Assembly: GCA_963920635.1 (NCBI GenBank)
Contig: OY987303.1
Span: forward strand, 44,701,223 to 44,765,222
Length of the DNA stretch: 64,000 nt
From: Pseudeuparius sepicola
Taxonomy: Eukaryota; Arthropoda; Insecta; Coleoptera; Anthribidae
Direction: 5' to 3'
A model generated the notes under the pieces. That model was not told where the DNA came from. It was given only the letters and a program-made list of their open reading frames with translations, and made no database searches. The number at the start of each line of letters is the position of its first letter. Positions within the stretch are counted from its first letter, which is position 1. Below, one piece after another: positions 52,146 through 63,823 of this stretch. The position numbers and the translations under genes are program-made.

Positions 52146-55100
52146 ATTATTTCTCGAATACGATTTAATAATTTCTGTATTAATTTTTTCAATGTTTACA
52201 TTTCCAAAACGATTCATTTTGAACGAGTCAATGACAGCTTCGACTGTAGCGTTCGAGTAAACAAACATGACGCTTGGATATCCAAGGCAAATGCGATTAT
52301 ACCTACATCCTGTCAGCGTTGGTTTATATTCTGAATGTGTCATAAATTTAAACGGAGACGGAGGTCCAATAACAAAAATTTAGCAATGTAAAAGTTATAT
52401 AAATTCACTGATACAATGCTTAATAATACCGCAACATAATTTATAAGCTGCATAATTTAGAACAGTGTGAACCACACAAACTTTAAGAAGCAGGTACGTG
52501 TTTGTATCCAACAGATTCGCGGTTGCTAAGCAACGAAGTGATAATTTGCACAAGTGCAATTACCGGTAAATGCACTGGTGCAAAATATCGCTAGCAGAGG
52601 CATATATCATTGGTTGGATTTTTATGGAAGGAGCTACCTTATTGGATGCAAGCAGTATGAAGGAAATAATCGGTATAACAGTTTGGCATATGCGTCGCAA
52701 TCAGGGGCGGATTTACAGAATTGGAGGCCCAAGGGAACAAATAATTCTTGTGAAGCCCCTAACAATATCCATGTAGCCAGTCATAGTAGGGGGTATAATT
52801 GCGCAACTTAAAAATAATATTAACTATTCGAAATTGAAATTCAAAATTAAATTTAAAAAACGCGAAAGGTGTCACATTTTCAAAAAGTTTCGAAAATTTT
52901 GTGAGAAAAGGTCTTTAAAAGAAGGAACAAGAACGGAGTTTTATTGTTTTATTGTGTGATTAAAATGAATACAAATTAAAATAATTTTTGTGCCGTGGAT
53001 GACTGCATGATAATTTTTTCATATTACTCACACAATAATACAATAAACTTCCTTCTAGTCGTACGTTCTAGGTTATGGTGGCATGTGTGGCAATTCGCAT
53101 TCTAAATTACATCTCCTTGCCCTGTGGCGTCTCAAACATCTGCATAAAATACCAAACTATAAGTGGCCGAATCTTTAAATAAAGAATCTCAGGAAGGAGT
53201 CAATGCTTTATGGGCATTATAAAATACGTGAGACTGAAATCACTCTGTGTAGGACACAATATTTTGATATCTGACTCGGTGATAGTTGCCAGTATGTGGT
53301 ACTTGGATAATTTTTCAAGTTATTATGCTTAGCTGTGCGGCTTGTGGTTTTTCCCTGGCCGCCAAAACTAAATGTTTGGGGATAATAATCCTAGTAATGT
53401 AAGTAATTTTCTAGCTTAAATTAACTTTTGAGTTCATGCACCAAAGTGGCATAGGCGTTTATAAGTATCCACTTACTTCTTCATAATTAGAAATTTAATA
53501 TTAGAATTGCTATATTTTGATGGTTTCCTAAAATTAAAGACATAAACGTGCCTCATAATTTTTTCCCTGTATTGTAGGTACTTACTGATTTTACACAAAA
53601 TGAGGATTTCTATCTCGATTAGTTTGTTGAAACAACTCAAATGTATGCGCCACTCTAAAAACGGCAAAGGCATCTCGCCATATGCAGGAACTATCCCGGT
53701 CGCGCGTAATCCAAACATATGCTTCTTACTGGGATTCGTTATTCAAATGGCCGAATCGCCTATAAGAGCTTGGCTTAGCCTGCCGTAGACTGAGGACCTC
53801 GACTTGGTGCCCTGTCCTACCGATTTCCAGAGTTTATTATTTAATACGTAGACTAGCGATTCTGGCACACGTTTTAATTTATACCTAACAATTCTTAGGT
53901 AGGTGAACTTGTGGAATAATTGTCATTAACTCTTTTAACTTCATCTTCATTTATTATTACTCTGAATGTGAGGCCTCAGGCAATGAAGAACTTGCACAAC
54001 AAATAAATTTGAAAAATATCACTCACAATCGTAATTTATTGACATTAAATAAACTACAGGTCACAAAAAACTATTTTTTTTATTTTTATGTAATAAATGT
54101 ATGCAATTCAAAACTGCATAATTCAAATCATTCTTGTAATGCGCCGTCCTTGGTTGTGTCAAGTAGTTCGTTGGTGGTAGCGCCCAGGGCCGTGCAAAGC
54201 ACGCATGGGCCCCGGTACGACCATCTCGAGGGGCCCCTCTACCGCCAAAGTGCATATTACATTTATTTTACATACAAAGCCATGTAGGATTTAACATTTT
54301 TAGAGTGTCAAATATGTACAATGTGTCCAGATTTGGTTGTAAATGCGGGGTATCTCGGTTATTTTTAGAGATAGGGAGTTGCTGTTTTCGCAAACCGTTG
54401 CTACTTTTTTGTGAAACGAAAGATATCGTAAACAGATTTTTCATAGCCACCTTCGTTTTTAAGATACAGGGCGAAATTGAAAATTTGCGCTTTTGGGGCA
54501 TACTGCGTATCTTGGGAACGGTTAATGATATTGAAATGGCAGAAACTGTATCTTATAGACATTTTCACGTAGAATTCAGTGCCGTATTCAGTTTTTTACT
54601 AAAATTGCTAGTGTTCGATATATGGACCAAACTTAGGTTTTTTCATTTCCATTTAACAAACAACAAACAAATAAATAAAAAACATAAAAAATAAAAATAA
54701 ATTACATAAACTTTGGTCTCATTCAAATATTTACGTTCTACCATCGATATTCCTTTACTCAATGGTTCTACCATTGAGTAAATATTCCTTTACTCAATGG
54801 ATCTACTCACATTACATATTCAATTTTTTTTTAATTAAAAAATAAAATTCTCCTTCACTACCACCTACACAAAACACAATGCACAGATATATTTTTAATA
54901 ACTTTTATCATATAAAAATAATCGTGTTTTCAAAAACTACCAAAGAATTTTAAATTGTTTATTGATGTACATCTTTTTGAGATATATTAGAAAACAAATA
55001 TGTTTTTAAATGTCACTTTTTGTATAAATCTCGCCCTACAAAATAAATGACATTTATATATATTTACAACTTTTATATACCTGATGATGGCAAACATGCC

Positions 55101-55189
55101 GAAACGCGTTGTATAAGCAACACAAACACAAAAAATTAATATATAACTTTTGGTAGAATCCCAGGATTATTTATTTATATTACATTTTG
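52146..55189. other. Long stretch without a recognisable gene
   Basis: AT-rich DNA with scattered short open frames on both strands, none with a domain. Noted: a SINE-like CAGGGGCGGATTTACAGAATTG near 52700, GGGGCCC-rich sequence at 54180-54240, three CTTTACTCAATGG repeats (54750-54802) forming small hairpins, and CCGAAACGCG at 55102. I see no gene here. Confidence 0.4.
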
Positions 55190-55705
55190 AGCCATTTTTC
55201 GATTTGGTGGGCGTCACGTCGGGGAGTGACTCGAATTTGGCGCGCCTCGCCGATCAAGTGAAAGTAAAGTCCCTATTCTAAAATCGAGCAACTCTGGCGT
55301 AAACAAGAGCACGTGCGTTGAAATATTTTAGTTTTACAATTGTTTACATAAAAATATTTCGTAAAAAATATTGGCTTAATTAAAATGGTTCGAAACATCG
55401 ATAAAATTATTTGTGGCAGTGTCTAAATAGCTGCGAAAACAACAAGATAAAACCGCGTAGATATTCTTTTGCGATCGAGTACGTCCCTGTTGCCAGGCTT
55501 GCTGAACACGTGGTTTTATTTACGCCACGATTTTAGTTGTAGAAATCGATCGAAGTATCCGCAAAAGAAAATGGGTTAGTTTTGTTTTGTTTGCTTTCCC
55601 GACAATTTCTCTAATTTTCTGGCAGTTTGGGCTTTTACTTAGTGAGTATTCAGGCGGCGAACAGGTAATTGCGCGCTGGCGATGGGTTATTGCTTTTACT
55701 GTACC
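55190..55705 (+). repeat. Dispersed repeat Z, copy 2
   Basis: Matches 44995-45550 in the same orientation, with several small deletions (for example after GTGCGTTGA and in the second inverted end near 55503-55543). It shows the repeat is mobile or was mobile. Non-coding. Confidence 0.65.
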
Positions 55706-55920
55706 TAACCTAACTTGATTGTATACAATGCCTCGACGTCTTCTATTTCCTTATTTTATTCGGGAAAGCTAGGCCAGAAAAGCTTTAAAACCAAGCCATG
55801 AGAAACTTAAGTAAGCTTTTGCCCCTGCGGTGCAGAGCATTGTCAAAAGTTAATGTGAAAAGTGCAAAAAATTTCAGGTTATTTTAGATATGAGCAACCT
55901 CATGGAAAGAATTTACAGAA

Positions 55921-55995
55921 GTGGGAATAGCCGAGTGGGTAAAGGTGCGTACCTAAGAAAACTTCATTTATTTCATCGTAGCTTCAAATCCCACA
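55921..55995 (+). repeat. tRNA-like sequence (Leu/Ser-like D arm)
   Basis: An exact A box TAGCCGAGTGG (55928-55938) and a near B box GCTTCAAATCC (55981-55991) are followed by a T run (a pol III-type terminator). GTGGGA and TCCCAC at the ends can pair. The anticodon and T stems do not form properly, so this is a degenerate tRNA copy or a SINE head. Confidence 0.4.
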
Positions 55996-56199
55996 CAATT
56001 TTTTTCTTTTTTTAATTATCAACGAAAATTCATTATATTTTTTAGTTTTTATTGTAACTATGATCTAATGTTATAATAGTAAACAATACAATCTGCATTT
56101 TTGTTGTTAACAATAATAATCGTTTGGAGACATCGCTTTTTCATGCAAACGGAAAATTGAATTGCACACCTTTTTGCACGCGAGCGGCGCTTAAAATTT

Positions 56200-56441
56200 G
56201 CTTCTTTGGCACATTCATGGCATTCGTATTCTTATAGGTATATGATTGGCATGCATTTGACAAACGCTTTATCTGACTGGTCGTGTAACGCCGGTCTATA
56301 TGAGAATATTCAGATTCAAAGTAACGGCAAACTCGTAACTTTGTATACTGGTCTTCCAAATAGTGCCATTTTTGAGGCACTATTTAATTTGATTAAGGAT
56401 GTAGAGATTAATTGTTATTTAGGATGGAATGGAAGGTAGGA
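56200..56441 (+). pseudogene. DDE_Tnp_4-type (Harbinger/ISL2EU-like) transposase fragment
   Basis: The frame contains GKLVTLYTGLPNSAIFEALF followed by LIKDVEI. The phrase F/LYTGLP....F.ALF..L is the conserved lead-in of DDE_Tnp_4 transposases with a helix-turn-helix. The catalytic domain is absent; the retroelement env begins directly after it. Confidence 0.5.
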
Positions 56442-57177
56442 AAATACACAGTAATCCAGTGCGACTCCAGCACAACATTGGCAAACCATCCAAATCAGCA
56501 TTTAGGAGCCATAAGAGTAACAATTCCATGGAGTTGCACCCTAAAATCAGAAAAACATATATTAATATATAAAAGATTTCCATGCACTAACAGGAAAATC
56601 AGAACAGCCAATGAATTAAACGTCAACAAGAGACACATTAAATGAGATAACGGAACAAATTAAAGAAGATGAAAGCTTATTCGACAACTTACCCATATCA
56701 CTAAGTTGGACGAACCATAATCAATCAATAATAGTAATTTGGAATACGTTACTGTCCATAGCAGTTTGGCACATCATATTTCATCGTCGAGCACCAGTAG
56801 TACCAGTTTTCACAGAAGTAGCACAGGCCTAGAACCAACAAACAGAAACGATTCACGACATTATTTTTGGAATCACCTATATATGTTTCACAAGTTTCAT
56901 TTTATATGCACTATGGAGATTATTACTGAAGTACTACCAGATGAAGAAATCAGCACCATCCAGAGAAGTACAACCACACCAGAGAGAACAGACCATCCCC
57001 GAAGAGCAAGAATTTCAAATCAGAATTTCTAGGCAAGACATAAGCCGGATCGACGCAGCAGGGCGACTGCTGTGTAGAGCCATCCAAGGCAACGTCAATC
57101 GCGGAAATGCAACCCCAGCGGATTCCACCGAGCAACGACCGCAAGTTGCCAAGGCAGAAGAATATTATGTAGGGTAA
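56442..57177 (+). pseudogene. LTR-retroelement envelope-like C-terminal part, broken
   Basis: Three frames carry, in order, VTIPWSCTLKSEKH with a following FPC, a helical EQIKEDESLFDNLP block, a hydrophobic IIVIWNTLLSIAVWHIIF, then a second one (IIFGITYICFTSFILYALW) and a charged tail ending at TAA 57175-57177. A cysteine-bearing ectodomain, membrane spans and a cytoplasmic tail directly before an LTR fit an env gene of an insect LTR element (gypsy or BEL/Pao group). Frames shift near 56640 and after a TAG near 56831. Non-functional. Confidence 0.55.
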
Positions 57178-58780
57178 AATTTATGTATCATAATCAGGTA
57201 TTTATATTCAACAATGATAGGATAGGATTTTGTTTTTAAGACGGTACCGGGGTAGATAAGTTTGTTTTTAGGGAAAAGTATACCAGAAGGAAGCAAACCC
57301 AAACATTAATTTTTCATTTTACAGGACCGGATTAGGTAAAATAAATATAAAAACTTAATAGAGGCAAGTCCGAGTAACTGAGATGGCCATTAGGTTACAC
57401 AGAACTGTTTCTTGCAAGCTAATTCACAACATAAAACTTGTTCTAATAATACCTTCCTAAAGGGAACTAAATAAATAAATCGCCAACCACACGGCATAAG
57501 TTAAATTAGTCAAAACTGGCTCTAAATAAATATGATAGAACAGACCCAGGTCACTTGTTTATTTTTTGTTGTTAGAAGTAATCTCAATGTAAAGAAACAA
57601 ACTGTGGATCAGATAGGACCAAATATAGAGATTTATTGTTCAAACCATAGTAATAAGGTTAGGATAAAAACAGAACCAGATCTAGATATATTTTAGTAAT
57701 AAAAATTGGGATTCTTTTTAAATAGTTCGACACAGGGAAAATAACATATATAAAATAATTATCTATAAATAGTAAATTGTTTAATAATTGTAGAATACAC
57801 TGACCTGCAAAAAAGGAACATCAGCCACTAAGACTCACTCCACGCTAACGTGACCAATTAGTCCACGGCCCCTGATCAAGGTTATGGTTATGGTTACGGT
57901 TAAGGGTATGGTAACGGACAACAGTATAACGAGGAAACGAGACCAGGAAGTGAAAAATTGCCTGTAGCCGAAATGGCTGATGGACTCCTATAATAGTGAA
58001 GGCAGTGAAAAAGTGATGTAAGGACACATTTATAGAAAGCTAAGAATTTTGTAAAAAGGACACACATCTTGATCTTGGGGACCAAGGCTCATTAGGAGGG
58101 GGCATAGGTCACAAAAGTGACCCTAATTACTAAAATGCTTAGAAATCATCCTCATCAATGTATACAAGGGGAAGTCGATAATGTAAATTCGAGGAACAAT
58201 TAATAAGTAATAGCAATAACAAATCAAAGTCCACCGCTGATTCGGCAGAATCGACGGGTATAAATTCGGCGACAGCCAAGAGCTGGACATCAGTGGAATC
58301 GGCTTCTTAGTCACCACTAGATCCTCGACTACTCCCCTGTGGAGACCAAGGCATCGGCGTGTTCGCCACCGGGGTCGAAACAGGTGGAGTTCCCCCTAGT
58401 TAGCTGCAAGGGCATCGGCGTGTTCGCCACCCTTGGAGCGCTGGGGTAGTTGGGGGTCGAAGGGTGTTCCGAGAAGTCCGGTACCCCGGATCCGCGGCCC
58501 GCTCGCCGTAGGTCCGAACGGTCGCGAAAAGCCTGCCTCCCTCGCCCGTCCGAGTCGCCGCCCTGATCGCCAGGATGCGTGTCCTAAGAGTCATACTGTG
58601 AGTCGTCTCAATAAAACCAAGTTTTTATAATTACTTCGTGTCGTTAGTATGGGATTACCTACGTCCAGCATCCACTGCCAGTCGTCCCCCTCCCCACTCA
58701 AAGATCCCCGGCAAGTCGCGAGGGACAACAGGGTTCACTCGCGGCACACACAGGGCATTCCCAGCCCGGTGTGACATTAT
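57178..58780 (+). mobile_element. 3' LTR region of the env-bearing retroelement
   Basis: After the env stop comes non-coding DNA with a purine tract (AGGAGGGGG, 58094-58103), a TATA box (TATAAATTC, 58259), two copies of CATCGGCGTGTTCGCCACC (near 58352 and 58411), a GC-rich segment and AATAAAACC (58609). It ends near CCCGGTGTGACA (about 58763-58775). The TATA/AATAAA order is that of an LTR. The exact ends were not fixed, and no 5' LTR lies in the window. Confidence 0.55.
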
Positions 58781-59424
58781 TATGGAGTACATACTTAGAC
58801 ATTCCCGAATTTTAGCATGCAATTTCTGATAGAAAACTGGCTCAAACATTTATGTATTCAAAGTATAATTATTAATATAAAACAAGGTATGAAGGTATGT
58901 ATTTACATAATATAATAGGTACCTACTTGGTACTTTTAGTAATAGTAATAAGCCTTTGAAGTGCAACAATGTATAATAAAGTAAGATGGTTTTAAATCCG
59001 TGTTTCAAATCCTCGTCTTGCAATAATCACCACATTATGTATATTTTTCAATAAATATCTTGCCTATGTTTTGTAATATTTTTAAATATGGCCCAATTGA
59101 AGATATCTCGAAACCACCATGCCTCAAGAAAAAAATCCGTTTACAACCTTTGTAAATTTGCAATCACCAGCCAAAGACTTCAGCCCTAAATGGTTTGTTA
59201 ATAGTTCTGAATAAATTAGGTGTCCCTTTAGTTAAAACGTATAGACACAGAAACTTAAATTACTGTGTTTTTGCTTCATTGTTAGATATTTTTGAAGAGA
59301 TTTTATAATCGAAAAAGTTAAGGATATTGATTGGTTTCTGTAAAAAATGGCCAGATTCGGCTATTTTTAGTACGCCTATGTACATTTGAAATTATTTTAT
59401 AAAAAACTTGTTTTTTGGTTTAGA
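58781..59424. other. Unassigned stretch
   Basis: AT-rich; nothing recognised before the Tc1-like fragment. Confidence 0.3.
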
Positions 59425-59593
59425 TTTTGTCAATTCTTGGCATCCTCCACCACAGAATCTACACCACGTTAGTCAAGTTTTTACAGATTTGTGGAATCAT
59501 CTGGATCAGCAACTTTTTGACAATCTAATTTTAAGTATGGCGAGCAGAATGCAAGCTGTTATTAAAAATAGGGATGGAATCACACGTTATTAA
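59425..59593 (+). pseudogene. Tc1-like transposase C-terminal fragment
   Basis: The frame ends LILSMASRMQAVIKNRDGIT and RY then TAA (59591-59593), with FTDLWNHLDQQLF before it. S.P.R.QAVI...G..T.Y is the standard C-terminus of Tc1-family transposases. The DDE core is not preserved upstream. Confidence 0.65.
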
Positions 59594-59996
59594 ACAAAGA
59601 TAAAATTAAAATATCAATCATTCGATATTTCATTGCATATATATTTTTTATGTTCAAATCATTGAGATATTCTGTTTTTCATAGCTTTTAGTTTCAAACC
59701 AATAAATTTTTCAGTTAAACAAATATTTTTAATAAAACCCAAAAAAATAACCAGGAAAGTCCAATATTCTTAATTTTTTTCGATCAGTTTATATCTTTTT
59801 TTATTCCAATGAATTATTTAGTTATGGACATCCTATTCACTATATTGAATGATAAGGTTGCCAACCTCTGAGTCAAAAATTTGAAAAATTGTGCGGAACC
59901 ATTTAAAAATATTGTTAATTTATTATTTATTTTAACCAATTTTTGTGTATTACAATATTCACTTTACGTAACTTGAAATTTACACCTAATATTATC
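59594..59996. other. Unassigned stretch
   Basis: AT-rich; no gene or inverted repeat recognised. It may include the 3' end of the Tc1-like element. Confidence 0.3.
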
Positions 59997-60260
59997 ACAG
60001 AGTAGACCATAATACAGAGAGTACATCTTGTCAAATATGTCAAATTGAGCCCAACTTTTAACGGTAATTAATCCACTGTGAATCTTCTTTCTTAGTTTTA
60101 AATCTATATATCTACAATATCTATAATAAATGAAGAACGCAATTTACTTCATAGTTTATCTTAACGATCTTATCGGGTGTGTAAAAATTACATAAAAGTT
60201 GGGTCCGTTTGACATCCCTATTTGACAAGATGGACTCTCTGTATTCTGGTATTCTCTGTG
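59997..60260. mobile_element. hAT-like MITE, copy 3 (264 bp, related subfamily)
   Basis: The ends ACAGAGTAGACCATAATACA and the inverse near 60240-60260 resemble the 3423 and 34457 elements (AGAGAGT, TGTCAAAT, CCCAACTTT blocks). The flanks ATATTATC (59989-59996) and ATATTATG (60261-60268) form a 7/8 target duplication. Confidence 0.65.
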
Positions 60261-60547
60261 ATATTATGTAAGTAAATTCTCTTTGTGTGGGTAACTGGGC
60301 TCGTTACTGACCTGAGTAAAGAACACGGTATTAAGGGTGTTTTTTAGAGGTATAGAACTTTAAAATGAAATGAAACACAAAAAAATAATGCTAACAGCCA
60401 AGCTTCATTTGAAAGATAACTTTGTGCCATTAATGTTTAAATATGACCTCGGGCATATGAGCGCCGCGGCTGGCGCGGATGAAGCCTAATCTGGAAGTCC
60501 AGTTGTCGATCACTTTTTCGTTTTTATGATTACTGAATTTTTCGTTC
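60261..60547. other. Unassigned stretch
   Basis: No feature is seen; it may include eroded upstream mariner sequence. Confidence 0.3.
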
Positions 60548-60810
60548 CTGTTCCAACAAGACGACGCCACATGCCACACAGCGCGCGACACAATTTATTG
60601 CAGGAAACAATCAATGACCGCATAATTTCTTGTAATGGATCTGTGAATTGGCCTCCACGGTCGTGTTATCTCACACCGATGGATTATTTTCTGAGGGGAT
60701 ATGTGAAGTTGCTGGTCTACGCCTATAAACCAGATACGTTGGACCATTTGGCCAAGCCAACATTCGCCTCGTTACTGCTGATAAACGGACTCCCAGTGAA
60801 TGAATTCTGA
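60548..60810 (+). pseudogene. Mariner/Tc-type transposase fragment
   Basis: The first part reads FQQDDATCHTARDT. After one frame change comes NDRIISCNGSVNWPPRSC, LTPMDYFLRGYVK and KPDTLDHL. QQD.A..H.A and WP.RS.DL.P.D.FLWG are the second and third catalytic regions of this superfamily. D to Y (SCYLTP) and W to R (FLRGY) changes plus the frameshift show it is inactive. Confidence 0.75.
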
Positions 60811-61354
60811 TCATGCGAGTAAATTCAGACGTTAAATAATTTCTACATGGTTAGACGTATGTATATGCCATTTCAACCTAGATGTCTCTAGGCTCGCCAA
60901 TATTATAGGTTCGAGTTGCCGATATTATAGGTTCGAGATGCTGAAGAAAAAATATAAATAGAAACGGAAGCGGAAGCGGCAACGGCAACGTAAACGGAAA
61001 CGGGAACTGGAACGAAAACAAAAACAAAAGGATTAGGTGATATCTAATAAAAAAAATTTCCATTTGAAAAATCGAAAACTAGAAGAAATTTTTATTACTC
61101 ACATGTCAACTGGTAATGTATGTCAGGGGAAAGGAAATTTTGACCAGAATTAAAGTACATATTATCATTAGTATCATTTTTATTATTCTCAACCAATTTT
61201 GCAGCGCATTGAAATTGAAATAGGAAAAGAGAAAAAACGCCAATAATTACTAAATGCTAAAAAATCACTTTGAAGATTAAAATATTTCTTAATTTCTTTT
61301 TAATTTTGGTGATACTTTTGATAACCTTTTTAAGGAATTTGGTAAGTCATTATA
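60811..61354. other. Stretch with short tandem repeats
   Basis: A GATATTATAGGTTCGAG-type unit occurs twice (60897-60940). A purine-rich GGAAGC/GGAAAC imperfect hexamer array occupies about 60957-61025. No gene is seen. Confidence 0.45.
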
Positions 61355-61853
61355 CACTGTGTCCCGGATAATAATGAACAGCATGGGGATATTGCAAAGG
61401 TGAGAGATAGAGCAACGGTTAAATGGGGAAAAAGTTGCTGAGGTCAATAAAATGGCGCAAACAGATTTCTAATATCTTTTTTGTTTTGAGTTATTTTGAA
61501 AAAAGTTAAATAAAAACACTTTCTTATGGCACTTTTTAACGGGCTTAAAATGGCGTTTTTAGATTTGTTGAACGTTTCATTTTTGAGAAACCATCTTCAA
61601 CTTTTTTTTTAAATACGGACCTGGATTTTTTTGCAGATTTTGAAAGCACTTTTCATTGCAAATAGCATGATGTATGACACGAAATATTTTTAATATGTTT
61701 TGAGACAATTATACTGAAAATTCTTTTTTTTTTTCATTATTTTTTTTTCTACTGCGGCCCTGTATTTAATAATAAGAAGTGTAAGTATTAATCAGTATTG
61801 TCAACAATTTAACTTATCTTTCAATTGGAGAACTAAAAAAAGGGAGGCAAAGA

Positions 61854-62138
61854 CTAATAACAATCACATACGCGCGCCGAATTATAGGTATCGTCAATTT
61901 TATCTATACTAGTGGATCTTCTGTCACCGTCATTGAAACAATTTTGTCGAAAAGATCGGGTCGGTTCGGCCGTCGTTCGGGTTTTCGGCAATATGCACAT
62001 TCGGCAGTTTGTGGCGTTACCGTTTTGAACGTACGATTTAGTAGCTTTGGAACCACCATTTTCGCCAAATAAGGCAGGTTTCGAACACGACTTCACAACA
62101 GCAAATTTTGTATCAGGAGCGTCTCTTTTTAGCGACAC
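61854..62138 (-). other. Unrecognised open frame inside the foldback
   Basis: A 94-codon minus-strand frame starting MSLKRDAPDTKFAVVKSCSK, with Cys- and Arg-rich sequence and higher GC content than its surroundings. No domain recognised. It could be a captured exon fragment or chance; no splice or promoter evidence. Confidence 0.25.
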
Positions 62139-62840
62139 CGCCGATATCCTTTATTTTGGGGGGCTGTAGTACTCAAACAAGAACGGTACCTACCAAATTT
62201 CTCAATTTTCAATAGATATTTTTATTTTACCATTGCCGTAATAATTCTATTATTAGAGGAGACCTACCCAAAGTGGCCTAATAGCTGCGTTAATGCAAAA
62301 ACACAGAGTACTTAATTAAAAATATAACTGAGTAATTAAATATACGTCCATGTCAAAAAGGGACAAGAAAAATAAAAATAAAATTATAATATGTATTTTC
62401 CATATATTTGATACTAACTAATGACCATTTCACATAATATAAGAACCCATGTATAGAATACAGTATATAGGGATAATTAAAAAACCTGCTACCTATGCTA
62501 TCACCGGTATATGGATTGATTTAGTTTTTAATAGGTTTTTTCGCCACAGAAACCTGAACCAAACTGATTAAAAGACAACTTCTTCCAGCAAAATTCATAA
62601 ATGCCTGACATTACAAAAACGAAACTTTGAACGTTAACTCAAAAAATTACTTCAACAACTTTGTTTTCTGAGCTTTCTGAGAATAAATCTTCCTCCTTTC
62701 TCAAACATAATGTCACAAAGAAATTTCCGACAATATCGGTATATGGACACACAAAATTCAACCAAGAACGCAAAATTGAAGGTGTTTCAGAATTTTTTAA
62801 CATGGTATACATATTTATATACCTATTTGGGTTCGTTATT

Positions 62841-62970
62841 ACCAGAATTCCGAGAAAAAAGTCGGAATTCCGAGATTGAAGTCGGAATTCCGAGATTAAA
62901 GTCGGAATTCCGAGATTAAAGTCGGAATTCCGAGAATAAAGTCAGAATTGCGAGATTAAAGTTGGAAATT
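62841..62970 (+). repeat. 20-bp minisatellite, about 6 copies
   Basis: Exact period of 20 with consensus GTCGGAATTCCGAGATTAAA. The units start at 62841, 62861, 62881, 62901, 62921 and 62941, and the last is degenerate. Each contains the palindrome CGGAATTCCG. It lies in the centre of the foldback. Confidence 0.9.
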
Positions 62971-63823
62971 GAAATAAAAAAAAAAATGCTATGGCCTTTC
63001 TACGCTTTCGTACAAAACACAATGCGACACTGTTTGCTGTACAACGACAGAGGAAAACACTTACCAGACAGGGACGTATTTAAAAATGTTAAGTTTTCGA
63101 AGTAAAAATAAACTGTAAGTTAAATTGTTGTCAATACTGATTAATATTTAGACTTCTTATTATTAAATACAGGGCCGCAACAGAAAAAAATGAATGGAAC
63201 AAAATTAATTTTCAGTATAATTGTCTCAAAACATTTTAAAAATATTTCGTGTCATACATCATGGTATTTGCAATGAAAAGTGCTTTCAAAATCTGCAAAA
63301 AAAATCCAGGTCCGTATTTAATAAAATAAATTTGAAGATGGTTTCTCAAAAACGAAACGTTGTAGAACAATCTAAAAACGCCATCTTAAGGCCCGTTAAA
63401 AAGTGCCACAAGAAAGTGTTTTTCTTTTTGTCTATCTGTGATAACAACCTCAGCAAAAAATAAAATCGAAAACGCAAAATTTTACTTTTTTCAAAATAAC
63501 TCAAAAACGAAAAAATATATTATAAATATGTTCGTGCCATTTTATTGACCTCAAAATTGCGCAACTTTTCGCCCATTTAACCGTTGCTCTATCTCTCACT
63601 GTTTGGAATATCCCCATGCTGTTCATTCTTATCCGGGACACAGTATATATTATTTAAATGCCATTATGTAATATTCACTTTTTAAAATTACTTGATGCGT
63701 CTTACCATGTATTGCACATTTTCAAAAAAACACAGTGATTGTTTGTATCAGAATATGTTATTATTACCAGTTTATCACAACTACGGCAGTGCATATGATT
63801 ACTAAACATCTATAGGTTTGAGA

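Larger units (their letters stand above)
61355..63650. mobile_element. Large foldback element, 2.3 kb
   Basis: Inverted ends ACTGTGTCCCGGATAATAAT and the counterpart near 63625-63645, flanked by TA-rich DNA. The arms extend about 450 bp: 61358-61810 against 63118-63648, including CAACGGTTAAATGGG and GGCCCTGTATTTAATAATAA. The centre holds a minus-strand frame (61854-62138) and a 20-bp minisatellite (62841-62970). No transposase recognised. Confidence 0.75.

Noticed and set aside
52110..54694. Several 60-130 codon frames downstream of MICU3
   Set aside because: No recognised domain, splice structure or conservation between copies.
55921..55995. Functional tRNA gene
   Set aside because: The anticodon and T stems do not pair, although the A and B boxes look good.
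58400..58630. Overlapping frames in the GC-rich LTR part
   Set aside because: GC-rich DNA lacks stops by chance, and the LTR context explains the sequence.
60878..61063. Pro/Phe/Leu-rich minus-strand frame
   Set aside because: It reads the purine-rich hexamer array on the opposite strand.
62841..62970. Regular 20-bp repeats resembling a CRISPR array
   Set aside because: The units are directly adjacent with no unique spacers, and the genome is an insect's.
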